Shown: positions 27,537 through 36,095 of the stretch, piece after piece
Layout of the letters: each line of letters begins with the position of its first letter
How positions within the stretch are numbered: position 1 is the stretch's first letter
Assembly (NCBI RefSeq): GCF_945952055.1
Contig: NZ_CAMFHB010000004.1
Coordinates: 154,206-218,205, forward strand
Length of the DNA stretch: 64,000 nucleotides
DNA from: an uncultured Alsobacter sp.
Lineage (GTDB): Bacteria; Pseudomonadota; Alphaproteobacteria; Rhizobiales; Beijerinckiaceae
Direction: 5' to 3'
Position numbers and translations under genes: made by a program
Notes under the pieces: model-generated
What the model was told of the DNA's origin: nothing
What the model saw: the letters and a program-made list of their open reading frames with translations, nothing else
Database searches by the model: none

Positions 27537-28820
27537 ATGTATGTTCGCCACCTGGAGATACGGGACCTGCGCGCCTTCCGCAGCGCGGCGGTCGACCTGC
27601 TCTACCCGGGTCGCGAGCAGGACGCCGCGTTCGAGGAGGTGGTGCGCTGGCCGGTCCGCCTGCCCAACGTCAACGTCTTCCTCGGCAACAACGGCTCAGG
27701 CAAGAGCACGCTCCTGGATGCCGTAGCCCTGGCACTCATTTCACCGCTGGTGTCGTCATCCGGCTACCGACCCCAGTCGCTCATCCGGCGGGCCAGCCGC
27801 GGCAAGGTGGACACCGCCGAAATGGCGGTGGACCTCGTGCTGCACGAGCAGGACGGGCGGGCCGATGGGGACCTGGCCCGCTTGGCGGCCCGCGTCGAAC
27901 GGCGCGGGGCGATCGAGTTCCTGAACCCCATGTCCTCCGTCATCCTGGATCGCTACTTCGAGGAGAAGGACTCTTCGTTCTTCTTCGTGGGCTACGGCGC
28001 GTCCCGGCGCGCCGAGGCGCTGTCGGCCAATGACCTCGCGACGCGCCGGCGCGCGCGGGCCGTGCGCTACGAACGGGTCTCGACCCTGTTCGAGGACCAT
28101 CTCGCGCTGGTGCCCCTCAATGCCTGGCTGCCGGGCTGGGCGATCGAGAATCCGGGGCGGCACAAGCAGGTCGTCACGTTGCTGAACAAGCTGCTGCCGC
28201 CGGGCGTCACCTTCACCGGTGAGCTGGAGGCCGGAGAATATCTCTACAATTTCCGCAGCCTGGTCGTGCCGTACACGGCCTTGTCGGACGGATACCGGGC
28301 CTATCTGAGCTGGGTGGGGGACCTCCTCTACCACCTGTGCATGGGCGCGCCCTCGGGATCGAAGCTCGTCGACAGCCGCGGCGTGATCATGGTGGACGAG
28401 ATTGACCTGCACATTCATCCGGCCTGGCAGCGCTCGATCATCCCGACGCTGTCGCGCACCTTGAAGAACATGCAGTTCATCTTCACCACCCACAGTCCCC
28501 TCGTGGTCAGCACGATCGAACGGGCCAACATCTACAATGTCGAGATGGGCCCCCGGGCCACGCCTAAGGTGAGCCGCCCGGCGCAGGAGACCTTCGGCCT
28601 GTCCGCCGACCAGATCCTGCGGTCGGACGTGTTCGGGTTGGACTCTACCCGCGACCCGGAGTTCGCCGAGAAGCTGCGGACCCTGTCCCGAGCCGCCGAA
28701 CAGGGCGAGAGCGGAGCGGCGCTCGCCTTCCTGCGCAGCGCCTCGGCAGGCGGCGGCGAACCGCCGCCCGAGCCCTCGGCCGTGCCGGATTGGTTTCAGA
28801 AGTTCTCCGACCGCAGCTGA
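27537..28820 (+). CDS. ptuA: PtuA-like AAA/ABC-type ATPase of a Septu-like defence system
   Basis: 427 aa, RecF/OLD-type ATPase head domain. YVRHLEIRDLRAFRSAAVDL at the start, Walker A GNNGSGKS at 50-57, a signature-like segment TALSDGYRAYLSW at 247-259, Walker B GVIMVDEIDLHIHP with Asp287/Glu288, and H-switch TTHSPLVV with His319. The helical insert between 90 and 240 has no long coiled coil. It is followed after 6 bases by an HNH nuclease gene, the arrangement of Septu type I (PtuA+PtuB), which blocks phage by nucleic-acid cleavage. Assignment rests on motifs plus pairing. Confidence 0.82.
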   Translation: MYVRHLEIRDLRAFRSAAVDLLYPGREQDAAFEEVVRWPVRLPNVNVFLGNNGSGKSTLLDAVALALISPLVSSSGYRPQSLIRRASRGKVDTAEMAVDLVLHEQDGRADGDLARLAARVERRGAIEFLNPMSSVILDRYFEEKDSSFFFVGYGASRRAEALSANDLATRRRARAVRYERVSTLFEDHLALVPLNAWLPGWAIENPGRHKQVVTLLNKLLPPGVTFTGELEAGEYLYNFRSLVVPYTALSDGYRAYLSWVGDLLYHLCMGAPSGSKLVDSRGVIMVDEIDLHIHPAWQRSIIPTLSRTLKNMQFIFTTHSPLVVSTIERANIYNVEMGPRATPKVSRPAQETFGLSADQILRSDVFGLDSTRDPEFAEKLRTLSRAAEQGESGAALAFLRSASAGGGEPPPEPSAVPDWFQKFSDRS

Positions 28821-28826
28821 ACGGCA

Positions 28827-29726
28827 ATGATCAGGCACCAGCCCCCGCTCGCACGTGCCGACCTCGAGGCCCGGATCGACGCGCGGGCCCCGGCTTGGCG
28901 CGCCGAGGCGGCGAAGCGCACGGCCACGTTCCTAACGGCCGGCCGCTTCGCGGAGCCGAACGGCTCGATCTGGAGCGACATCAAGCCCGTCTACATGCAG
29001 CTCCAGTACAACAAGTGCATCTATTGCGAGCGCGTGCTGGGGGCAGAGCTCACGGGGAAGGCGGAACACGACGTCGAGCATTTTCGACCGAAGGGCCAGG
29101 TGAAGACCTGGCCGTACGCCAGCCGCAAGCCCAGCGTGAGCTACGATTTCCCGACGGGCACGCCCAACAAGACGGGCTACTACTGGCTCGCCTACGACAT
29201 CGAGAACTATGCGTGCTCCTGCAAGGGGTGCAACTCGGACCGCAAGCGGGACTACTTCCCGATCCTCGGCCCTCGGGCGGCCGCGCCCACCGACATCGTG
29301 TCGCTGAACAAGGCGGAGCAGCCGCTGCTGTTGTTTCCCAGCGGCACGATCGGAGACGATCCGGCGCGCTTCATCACCTTCCTCGGCGTGGTCGCGCAGG
29401 TGCATCCGGCTGCCAAGGGCGTAGATCGCCTGCGGGCCCAGGTCACCATCGACTTCTTCAGCCTCAACGACCGCGAGGAGCTGCTGGCCGATCGGGCGCG
29501 CGTGATCCGCGAGCTCGCCTCGAAGATGCGACAGCTCCAGGACAAGGATCCCGCATGGAGAGCCGCCGCGCAGCAGGATCTCGAGCAAATCCTCTCCGAT
29601 GCCAGCCCGCAGGCCGCCTGCGCGCGCGCCTATGCCGAGCTCGTCAAGACGGATGTCCAGAAGGCCTGGGAGATCTACCAGGACGTCCAGCGCTATCTCT
29701 CTCCGGGGCCGCGCCGACCGCGCTGA
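28827..29726 (+). CDS. ptuB: PtuB-like HNH endonuclease of a Septu-like defence system
   Basis: 299 aa. Zinc-type HNH core: Cys64-x2-Cys67 (KCIYCERV), AEHDVEHFRPKG with Glu84/His85, then WLAYDIENYACSCKGCNSDRK with Asn127, Cys132-x2-Cys135 and Asn136, followed by RDYFP. This order is that of the TIGR02646-type nucleases paired with PtuA ATPases. The C-terminal helical part (about 195-290) may contact the ATPase. It starts 6 bases after the ATPase stop. Somewhat longer than typical PtuB. Confidence 0.83.
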   Translation: MIRHQPPLARADLEARIDARAPAWRAEAAKRTATFLTAGRFAEPNGSIWSDIKPVYMQLQYNKCIYCERVLGAELTGKAEHDVEHFRPKGQVKTWPYASRKPSVSYDFPTGTPNKTGYYWLAYDIENYACSCKGCNSDRKRDYFPILGPRAAAPTDIVSLNKAEQPLLLFPSGTIGDDPARFITFLGVVAQVHPAAKGVDRLRAQVTIDFFSLNDREELLADRARVIRELASKMRQLQDKDPAWRAAAQQDLEQILSDASPQAACARAYAELVKTDVQKAWEIYQDVQRYLSPGPRRPR

Positions 29727-29787
29727 GCCCGGCAGGCGCCAACGATCCCGCCTCCCCCGCGTTGGTCCTCCCCAAGGAGGACACGAC

Positions 29788-30117
29788 ATGCCGAAGTTCG
29801 TCACCATCGGCTATGGCGACCGCGCCGGCTACGACCGCACCGCGCGCGAGGTCCTGGAGGCGGCTCATGCCGCGGATGCCGGCCTTAAGCAGCGCGGTGC
29901 CGTGATGGGGATCGCGCGCACGCCCGTGCAGGTGCGCAATCCCGACGGCGCGGGGGTTGCGGTGCAGGAGGGGCCGTTCCTGCGCTCGGCGCTGCCCGTC
30001 GCCGGCTTCGCCATCGTGGAGGCCGCGAGCCTGGAGGAGGCCGTCGCCCTGGTGTCCGGCGTTCCCTGCGCCGTGGCCCACGGCGTGGTCGAGGTCTGGC
30101 CGCTCGAGGAGACCTGA
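29788..30117 (+). CDS. YCII-related domain protein
   Basis: 109 aa ferredoxin-like fold protein of the YCII/DGPF type: PKFVTIGYGDRAGYDRTARE at the N-terminus, GPFLRSALPVAGFAIVEAAS carrying the DGPF-like element, and ending VAHGVVEVWPLEE. Such proteins are small cytoplasmic enzymes or sigma-factor-linked proteins of unclear function. A strong AAGGAGGA lies 6 bases before the ATG. Confidence 0.82.
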   Translation: MPKFVTIGYGDRAGYDRTAREVLEAAHAADAGLKQRGAVMGIARTPVQVRNPDGAGVAVQEGPFLRSALPVAGFAIVEAASLEEAVALVSGVPCAVAHGVVEVWPLEET

Positions 30118-30143
30118 GGGCGGGGCCTCCTCGGCAGCGGCCC

Positions 30144-32435
30144 TCAGGCCGGGACGATCCGCACCGGCACCGACTTGTACGCCGGGGTCTTGGACTTCCA
30201 GTCGTGCAGCGAGAGCGGCACCAAGGGGTTGAGCTCGGGGTAGTAGCCGGCGACGCAGCCGTCCGGCAGGTCGAAGGGCACGACCTCGAGGTGGCCGACC
30301 TCGCGATGGGCGCCGTCCGGCGCGTCGCCGCGCAGGCCCACGCGCTGGCCTGCGGCGAGGCCGTGGCGGGCCATCTCGGCGGGGTTGATCAGCAGCACGT
30401 CGCGGCGGCCCTCGATTCCGCGCAGCCGGTCGGAGAAGCCGTAGATCGTCGTGTTGAACTGGTCGTTGCTGCGCAGCGTGATCAGCCGCATGCGGCCCTC
30501 CGCGGCGGGCCAGCCCGTGGCGCAGAGCACGGCGGGCGGGGTGAAGTGCGCCTTCCCGTCGTCGGTCTTCCAGACCCCGTCATGGGCGGCGTTGCCCCGG
30601 TAGAAGCCGCCGGGTGTGAACAGCCGGTCGTTGAAGTCGTGGAACTCGTCCGGATAGGTCCGGGCGATGTCCTCGCGGATCGTGCCGTAGTCGGCCACCC
30701 ACCGGTCCCAGTCCACCTTGGGATTGGGCGGCAGGGTGGCCTTGGCGATGCCGGCCACGATGGCCGGCTCGGACAGGAGATGGTCGCTGGCCGGCGCATG
30801 CGTGGCGCGCGAGCCGTGGATGTTGCTCAGGCTGTCCTCGATGCTGACCACCTGCGGCCCGCCGGCCTGGATGTCCTCCTCGGACCGGCCGAGGCAGGGC
30901 AGCAGCCAAGCCTCCTCGCCGCACACCAGGTGGCTGCGGTTGAGCCTGGTGGCGATCTGGACGGTCAGGGCGAGGCGCGACCACGCCTCCTCGACCGCCG
31001 GGGCGTCCGGCACGGCCCGCAGGAGGTTGCCGCCGAGGCTCAGGACGGCGCGGATCTCGCCCGACAGGATGCCCTCGCAGGCCTCCACCGTCGTCACGCC
31101 CTTCTCGCGCGGCGGCTCGAAGCCGAACTGGCGGGCCAGCACGTCGAGGGGCACGAGCTCGGGCTTCTCGCTGATGCCGACCGTGCGCTGGCCCTGGACG
31201 TTGGAGTGGCCGCGCACGGGCGAGATGCCGGCTCCCTTGCGCCCGATGTTGCCCCGGAGCAGAAGCAGCGACACGAAGGCGGCGACGTTGTCGAAGCCCC
31301 GGGCGTGCTGGGTGAGCCCCATGCCGTAGATGCCGATGACGTTGCGCGCCTTGCGGTAGACCGCCGCCGCCTCCTCGATCGCGGCCCGCGCCAGGCCCGT
31401 CTCGGTCTCGATCTCCTCCCACGGGATCGCCTTCACGGCGCGCGCGAACTCCGGGAAGCCGGAGGTGTTGGCGGCGATGAAGTCGTGGTCGAGCACCTTG
31501 CCCGCGGTGCGGTCGTCCTCCTCCAGGAGGCACTTGGCGAGCCCGGTCAGCGCCGCGATGTCTCCGCCGGGGCGCACCTGGTGATACTGCGCCGAGATGC
31601 GGGTGGACGACCCGGTCAACATCTCCAGCGGGTTCTGCGGATTGATGAATTTCTCCAACCCCTTTTCCCGAACCGGGTTGAAGGTGACGATCGTCACGCC
31701 GCGGCGTACGCAGTCCTCCAGCGTGTGCAGGAAGCGCGGGCTGTTGGACCCGGTGTTCTGGCCGAAGAAGAAGATCGCGTCGCAGTGCTCGAAGTCGTCC
31801 AGCGTCACCGTGCCGACCGGCACGCCGATGAGGCTCTTGAGAGCGACCGAGGTGGTCTCGTGGCACATGTTCGAACTGTCGGGCAGGTTGTTGTGCCCGT
31901 AGAGCCTGGCGAAGAGCGCGTAGAGATAGGCGGTCTCCAGGCTGGCCCGGCCCGAGGTGTAGAACACGGTCGACTTGGGTTCGAGCGCCCGCAGCGCCCG
32001 GCCGATGCCGGCGAAGGCCTCCTCCCACGCGCAGGGCACGTAGCGGTCGCTCGACGGGTCGTAGCGCATGGGGTGGGTCAGGCGGCCCAGCTGCTCCAGG
32101 TCGTGGTCGTTCCAGGTGCGGAGCTCGGCCAGCGTGTGCCCGGCCAGGACCTCCGGCGTGCAGCGCCGGCTCGTCAGCTCCCACATCGTCGCCTTCGCGC
32201 CGTTCTCGCAGAACTCGAAGGGATGGGGATGGGCGGGCTTGGTCCAGGCGCAGGAGACGCACATGAACCCGCCGGCCTTGTTCTGGCGCATGAGGGTGCG
32301 GGTCACGGCCGGCCCGTCGGCCTCCTGCAGCAGGACCGCCGCCATGCCGCGGACGGATCCCCAGCCGCCCGCCGAGCCTTCGTACTCGACCGTCTTCTCG
32401 TCCGTGTGGGGGGCGTCGTCGTTGGCGGGGGCCAT
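30144..32435 (-). CDS. FdhF/YdeP-family molybdopterin oxidoreductase, alpha subunit-like
   Basis: 763 aa. Contains the molybdopterin oxidoreductase domain (MCVSCAWTKPAHPHPFEFCE near residue 65; DSSNMCHETTSVALK; FFFGQNTGSNSPRF) and the C-terminal molydopterin dinucleotide-binding domain (LRSNDQFNTTIYGFSDRLRG). It matches the YdeP-like branch of formate-dehydrogenase relatives, whose physiological substrate is unsettled and which has been linked to acid resistance. No signal peptide, FeS or cytochrome b subunit adjacent. Start 32435 chosen for AGGAG 7 bases upstream. Divergent from a diheme cytochrome c. Confidence 0.88.
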   Translation of the reverse strand: MAPANDDAPHTDEKTVEYEGSAGGWGSVRGMAAVLLQEADGPAVTRTLMRQNKAGGFMCVSCAWTKPAHPHPFEFCENGAKATMWELTSRRCTPEVLAGHTLAELRTWNDHDLEQLGRLTHPMRYDPSSDRYVPCAWEEAFAGIGRALRALEPKSTVFYTSGRASLETAYLYALFARLYGHNNLPDSSNMCHETTSVALKSLIGVPVGTVTLDDFEHCDAIFFFGQNTGSNSPRFLHTLEDCVRRGVTIVTFNPVREKGLEKFINPQNPLEMLTGSSTRISAQYHQVRPGGDIAALTGLAKCLLEEDDRTAGKVLDHDFIAANTSGFPEFARAVKAIPWEEIETETGLARAAIEEAAAVYRKARNVIGIYGMGLTQHARGFDNVAAFVSLLLLRGNIGRKGAGISPVRGHSNVQGQRTVGISEKPELVPLDVLARQFGFEPPREKGVTTVEACEGILSGEIRAVLSLGGNLLRAVPDAPAVEEAWSRLALTVQIATRLNRSHLVCGEEAWLLPCLGRSEEDIQAGGPQVVSIEDSLSNIHGSRATHAPASDHLLSEPAIVAGIAKATLPPNPKVDWDRWVADYGTIREDIARTYPDEFHDFNDRLFTPGGFYRGNAAHDGVWKTDDGKAHFTPPAVLCATGWPAAEGRMRLITLRSNDQFNTTIYGFSDRLRGIEGRRDVLLINPAEMARHGLAAGQRVGLRGDAPDGAHREVGHLEVVPFDLPDGCVAGYYPELNPLVPLSLHDWKSKTPAYKSVPVRIVPA

Positions 32436-32587
32436 GGGGCTTCTCCTGCTCGGCAGCAACTCTCCTCAACGGCCGCCCGCACCCGCGCGTTCCGGGGAGC
32501 TTGGCCGCGAGAGCTTGGCCGCGGCTGCGAACTCCCGGGGCCGGCGCGGCGTTGTCGAGGCGGTGAGGCTGCGGGACGCATGGGCCG

Positions 32588-33442
32588 ATGACGGGATCGA
32601 CGCGCTGGGTCTGGACCTCTCTGGCCGTGGCGGCGGTCGCCCTGCCCGCGGCGGCGGCCGTCTTCACCTGGTCGGGGGTCTATGACGTCTCCGCCCTCAA
32701 GCCCCACACCCGGGGGGTGTTCTGGGTGCTCGGCGCCGCCCGCGCGGCCTCCATCGCCACGCACGCCAAGGACGTGTCCGTGCCGGCCGGGTTTCCGGCG
32801 ACGCAGGACGGCGAGGCCGGACGCCGGCTCTACGAGACGCATTGCGCCGCGTGCCACGGCGCGCCGGGCCTGCCGCCCGGTCCCTTCGGCCTCGGCATGA
32901 ACCCGACACCGCCCGCCCTGGCCGAGATGGCGCGCACGCTCAGGGCCGCGGAGATCTTCTGGGCGACGAGCAACGGCATCAAGATGACCGGGATGCCCGC
33001 CTGGGCCTACCGACTGAGCGAGGAGGACCGCTGGTCCATCACGGCCTTCGTGCTGGCCTCGTCGTCCGTGGTGCCCGGCGAGTATCGCGCGCGGCACGGC
33101 GAGGAGGGCGGCGGGCGGCGCCTTCCCCCGGCCGACGCCCCGAAGCCGGCCTGGATCGCCGAGGGCGCGGCCGACCGCGGCCGGGTTGCGATTGCGCAGC
33201 ACGGCTGCCCGACATGCCACGTCATTCCGGGCATCGTCGGGTCCAGCACGGGCATCGCCACGCCGCTGAAGGGGATCGCGGCGCGCCAGTACCTGGGCGG
33301 GGTCGTGCCCAACACCCCGGAGACGATGGTGGCGTGGCTGCGCGATCCGCCGGCGATCAAGCCGGGGACCGCCATGCCGAACGTCGGGCTCGGCGAGTCC
33401 GACGCGCGCGACATCGCGGCCTACCTGTCGCGGCTCCAGTGA
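32588..33442 (+). CDS. Diheme cytochrome c, membrane-anchored or secreted
   Basis: 284 aa. N-terminal hydrophobic segment (TSLAVAAVALPAAAAVF, residues 10-26) acts as signal or anchor. Two cytochrome c domains: heme 1 CAACH at 86-90, with candidate Met at MTGMPAW (about 136), and heme 2 CPTCH at 207-211 with GTAMPNVG (about 263). Resembles the cytochrome subunits of alcohol/aldehyde or sulfite dehydrogenases. It converges with the ThuA gene and diverges from the FdhF-like gene, to which it could pass or from which it could receive electrons. Confidence 0.87.
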   Translation: MTGSTRWVWTSLAVAAVALPAAAAVFTWSGVYDVSALKPHTRGVFWVLGAARAASIATHAKDVSVPAGFPATQDGEAGRRLYETHCAACHGAPGLPPGPFGLGMNPTPPALAEMARTLRAAEIFWATSNGIKMTGMPAWAYRLSEEDRWSITAFVLASSSVVPGEYRARHGEEGGGRRLPPADAPKPAWIAEGAADRGRVAIAQHGCPTCHVIPGIVGSSTGIATPLKGIAARQYLGGVVPNTPETMVAWLRDPPAIKPGTAMPNVGLGESDARDIAAYLSRLQ

Positions 33443-33457
33443 GCCGCGCGCGGGCGC

Positions 33458-34192
33458 TCAGCCGATCGGCTCGATCGGCGGGCGCATGAGGTTGGCCGGC
33501 GGGTTGCGGTCCTGCATCACCGGGGCCGCCCAGCGGATGCCGTTGGCGATGACGTGCTGGACGGTGTCGTTGTGGTAGGTCGGGAAGGTCTCGTGACCCG
33601 GGCGGAAGTAGAAGATGCGGCCGCGGCCGCGCACATAGGTGCAGCCGCTGCGGAACACCTCGCCGCCCTGGAACCAGCTCAGGAAGATCAGCTCGTCCGG
33701 CGTGGGGATCTCGAAGGGCTCGCCGTACATCTCCTCCTTCTCGAGCTCGAAGTAGCGGTCGAGGCCCTGGGCGATGGGATGCTCGGGGGTGACCACCCAG
33801 ATCCGCTCCTTCTCGCCGTCCTCGCGCCAGTTCACGGTGCAGGCCGTGCCCGTGAGCGTCTTGAAGATCTTGGAGAAGTGGCCGGAGTGGAGCACCACCA
33901 TGCCCATGCCCTGGAGCACGCGCGCGTGGACGCGGCGCACCACCTCGTCGGACACGTCGCCGTGCTTCTTGTGGCCCCACCAGACGAGCACGTCGGTCTT
34001 GTCGAGCACCTCCTGGGTGAGGCCGTGCTCGGGCTCCTCCAGCGTCGCGGTGCGGATGCTCTCGAAGCCGCGCTTGCGGAGCGCCGCCGCCAGCACCGCG
34101 TGGATGCCCTCGGGATAGTTGCGGGTGACGACGGGATTGTTCTTCTCGTGCCAGAACTCGTTCCAGATCGTCACGTTGATGGGCTTGCTCAT
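33458..34192 (-). CDS. ThuA family protein (trehalose-utilization type)
   Basis: 244 aa class-I-glutamine-amidotransferase-like fold. It starts [18 protein letters not shown] and includes [38 protein letters not shown] and [16 protein letters not shown], all conserved in ThuA. In Sinorhizobium, ThuA and the Gfo/Idh protein ThuB act on trehalose and related disaccharides through 3-keto intermediates. Here it is the last gene of a leftward operon with a sugar importer and a Gfo/Idh oxidoreductase, the same gene set. Confidence 0.88.
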   Translation of the reverse strand: MSKPINVTIWNEFWHEKNNPVVTRNYPEGIHAVLAAALRKRGFESIRTATLEEPEHGLTQEVLDKTDVLVWWGHKKHGDVSDEVVRRVHARVLQGMGMVVLHSGHFSKIFKTLTGTACTVNWREDGEKERIWVVTPEHPIAQGLDRYFELEKEEMYGEPFEIPTPDELIFLSWFQGGEVFRSGCTYVRGRGRIFYFRPGHETFPTYHNDTVQHVIANGIRWAAPVMQDRNPPANLMRPPIEPIG

Positions 34193-34226
34193 CGATGCAC
34201 CTGCCAGGCTGGGAAGGAAGAGGGTT

Positions 34227-35060
34227 TCACTTGATCGCGCCGGCCGTCAGGCCGCTGACGATGCGGCGCTGGAGGAGCACGAAGACGAGGATCACGGGGG
34301 TCACCACCACGCTGGCGAAGGCCATGGCGTTGCCCCAGTCGGAATAGTCGGCGCCGACGAAGCCGTAGAGGCCGACGGTGGCGGGCTGCAGCTCGTTCTT
34401 GTTGACCAGCGAGACGGGATAGACGAACTCGCCATAGGCCAGCAGGAAGACCAGCGTGCCCACCACGATGTAGCCGATGCGCGCCACAGGCAGCGTGATC
34501 CGCAGGAAGGCCGAGAGCCTGGTGCAGCCGTCGACGCGCGCCGCCTCCTCCAGCTCCACCGGGATCTGGGCGAAGGTGGTCCGCAGCATCACCACGGCGA
34601 AGGGCAGCGTCTTGGTGGTGGTGGCGAGCACCACGGCCGTCTGGGTGTTGATGAGGTCGATCTGCCTGAAGATCACGAACATGGGGGTCGCCAGGAGCGC
34701 CGGCGGCAGAACCTGCGACAGCATGATGCCCACGAGCACGGCATCCATCCAGAACGAGCGGACCCGCGACAGCGCATAGGCGGCGCCGGTGGCAAGGACG
34801 AGGCTCAGCGCCGTCACCGCCGAGGCGATGACGAGGCTGTTGCCCATGTAGCGGGCCATGTTCTCGCGCGTGAAGATCCAGGCATAGGCCGCGAAGGTCG
34901 GCGCGTGGGGCACCAGCGTCGGCGGGCTGGCGTTGAGTTCGAACGAGGGCTTCAGGCTCGAGGCGTACATCCAGTAGACCGGGAAGAGGTAGCACCCGGC
35001 GATGGCGAGCCCCAGCGCCGTCAGCATCCAGCGCTTGGGGGTGGAGAGAAGCTGGTCCAC
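34227..35060 (-). CDS. Sugar ABC transporter permease (MalG type) of the thu-like importer
   Basis: 277 aa, six helices. [21 protein letters not shown] at the N-terminus, coupling loop [18 protein letters not shown], and C-terminal [16 protein letters not shown]. Starts 12 bases after the partner permease stop. Forms the channel of the binding-protein-dependent sugar importer of this operon. Confidence 0.92.
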   Translation of the reverse strand: MDQLLSTPKRWMLTALGLAIAGCYLFPVYWMYASSLKPSFELNASPPTLVPHAPTFAAYAWIFTRENMARYMGNSLVIASAVTALSLVLATGAAYALSRVRSFWMDAVLVGIMLSQVLPPALLATPMFVIFRQIDLINTQTAVVLATTTKTLPFAVVMLRTTFAQIPVELEEAARVDGCTRLSAFLRITLPVARIGYIVVGTLVFLLAYGEFVYPVSLVNKNELQPATVGLYGFVGADYSDWGNAMAFASVVVTPVILVFVLLQRRIVSGLTAGAIK

Positions 35061-35072
35061 GGCGCGTCCTCC

Positions 35073-36029
35073 TCACAGGCTCTGTTCGGCGCGGACGCTG
35101 CGCAAATAGGCGACCGCGACCACGAAGACGACGGCGAGCATCAGGGTGGAGATCGCGGCGCCGCCGGAGAAGTCGAAGACCTCGAAGGACAGCTTGTAGG
35201 ACCACACCGGGAAGATGTTGCTGCTGTCGACCGGGCCGCCGTGCGTCATCGTCCAGATCAGGTCGAAGGCGCGCATCGTGTAGATCGTGGACAGCGCCAC
35301 CAGGGCATACAGCGTCGGGCGCAGCAGCGGCAGGGTCACCGAGAGGAAGCGACGGACCGGGCCGGCGCCGTCGATGGCCGCGGCCTCGTAGAGCTCGCGC
35401 GGGATGCCCGCGAGCCCCGCTGCGAGCAGGATCATGTTGAACGGCAGCCCGAACCAGACATTGGCCATGGTGACGGCGAGCAGCGACGTGGCGGGGTCGG
35501 ACAGCCAGTAGACGGGCTTGGCGATGTGGCCGAGGCTGGCGAGCGCGTAGTTGAGGACGCCGTTGTCGGAGGCGAGCAGCCACTTCCACACGGCGCCGAT
35601 CACCAGCGGCGGCAGGATCCAGCCGGCGAGCACCAGCCCGCGCAGGAAGCTCGCGCCCGGGAACCGCTGCTGGAAGAACAGCGCGACGGCGAGGCCCCCG
35701 GCGCATTGCAGGACCACGTTGAGGCCGACGAACAGGACAGTGTTGCGCAGGACCAGGGGGAACAGCGGATCGGCGAAGAGCCGGGTGTAGTTGTCGAACC
35801 CGACCCAGGGGCGCGAGAGGCTGCGCAGGTTGCCGACCGAGACCTCCTGGAGGCTCATGATGATGGTGTAGAGCACCGGATAGCCGACGAAGGCGATCAG
35901 GTAGAGCGCGGTCGCGGCCACCAGCACCGGCCAGATGGCGGTGGAGTCGGTGAAGCGGTCGAGGACACCGCGGCGCATGGCGGCGCGTGGACGGCCGGGT
36001 CTCGCAGCGGTGGCGTCGATGCTCGTCAT
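35073..36029 (-). CDS. Sugar ABC transporter permease (MalF type) of the thu-like importer
   Basis: 318 aa. After a short Arg-rich cytoplasmic N-terminus comes WPVLVAATALYLIAFVGYPVL, the first helix. The coupling loop is ELYEAAAIDGAGPVRRFL, and MTHGGPVDSSNIFPVWSYK corresponds to the conserved late periplasmic loop. Preceded by a perfect 11-bp hairpin behind the binding-protein gene. Confidence 0.92.
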   Translation of the reverse strand: MTSIDATAARPGRPRAAMRRGVLDRFTDSTAIWPVLVAATALYLIAFVGYPVLYTIIMSLQEVSVGNLRSLSRPWVGFDNYTRLFADPLFPLVLRNTVLFVGLNVVLQCAGGLAVALFFQQRFPGASFLRGLVLAGWILPPLVIGAVWKWLLASDNGVLNYALASLGHIAKPVYWLSDPATSLLAVTMANVWFGLPFNMILLAAGLAGIPRELYEAAAIDGAGPVRRFLSVTLPLLRPTLYALVALSTIYTMRAFDLIWTMTHGGPVDSSNIFPVWSYKLSFEVFDFSGGAAISTLMLAVVFVVAVAYLRSVRAEQSL

Positions 36030-36053
36030 GGCGCGGTGTCCGGGAGGGCGGGC

Positions 36054-36077
36054 GGCCGCGGTCCGGGGACCGCGGCC
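36054..36077 (-). terminator. Perfect 11-bp stem-loop behind the binding-protein gene
   Basis: GGCCGCGGTCC and GGACCGCGGCC separated by 2 bases, starting 18 bases after the binding-protein stop on the minus strand and before the permease start. No T-run; fits an mRNA-stabilising or attenuating hairpin. Confidence 0.6.
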
Positions 36078-36095
36078 GTCATGCGGCGGCGTGGG

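Noticed and set aside
27537..29726. Retron of the Ec78 type (which also carries PtuA/PtuB)
   Set aside because: No reverse transcriptase frame and no msr/msd-like structure in the flanks.
30204..32591. Open frame of 795 codons on the plus strand opposite the FdhF-like gene
   Set aside because: Pure mirror of a well-supported molybdoenzyme gene; low-complexity product and no ribosome site.
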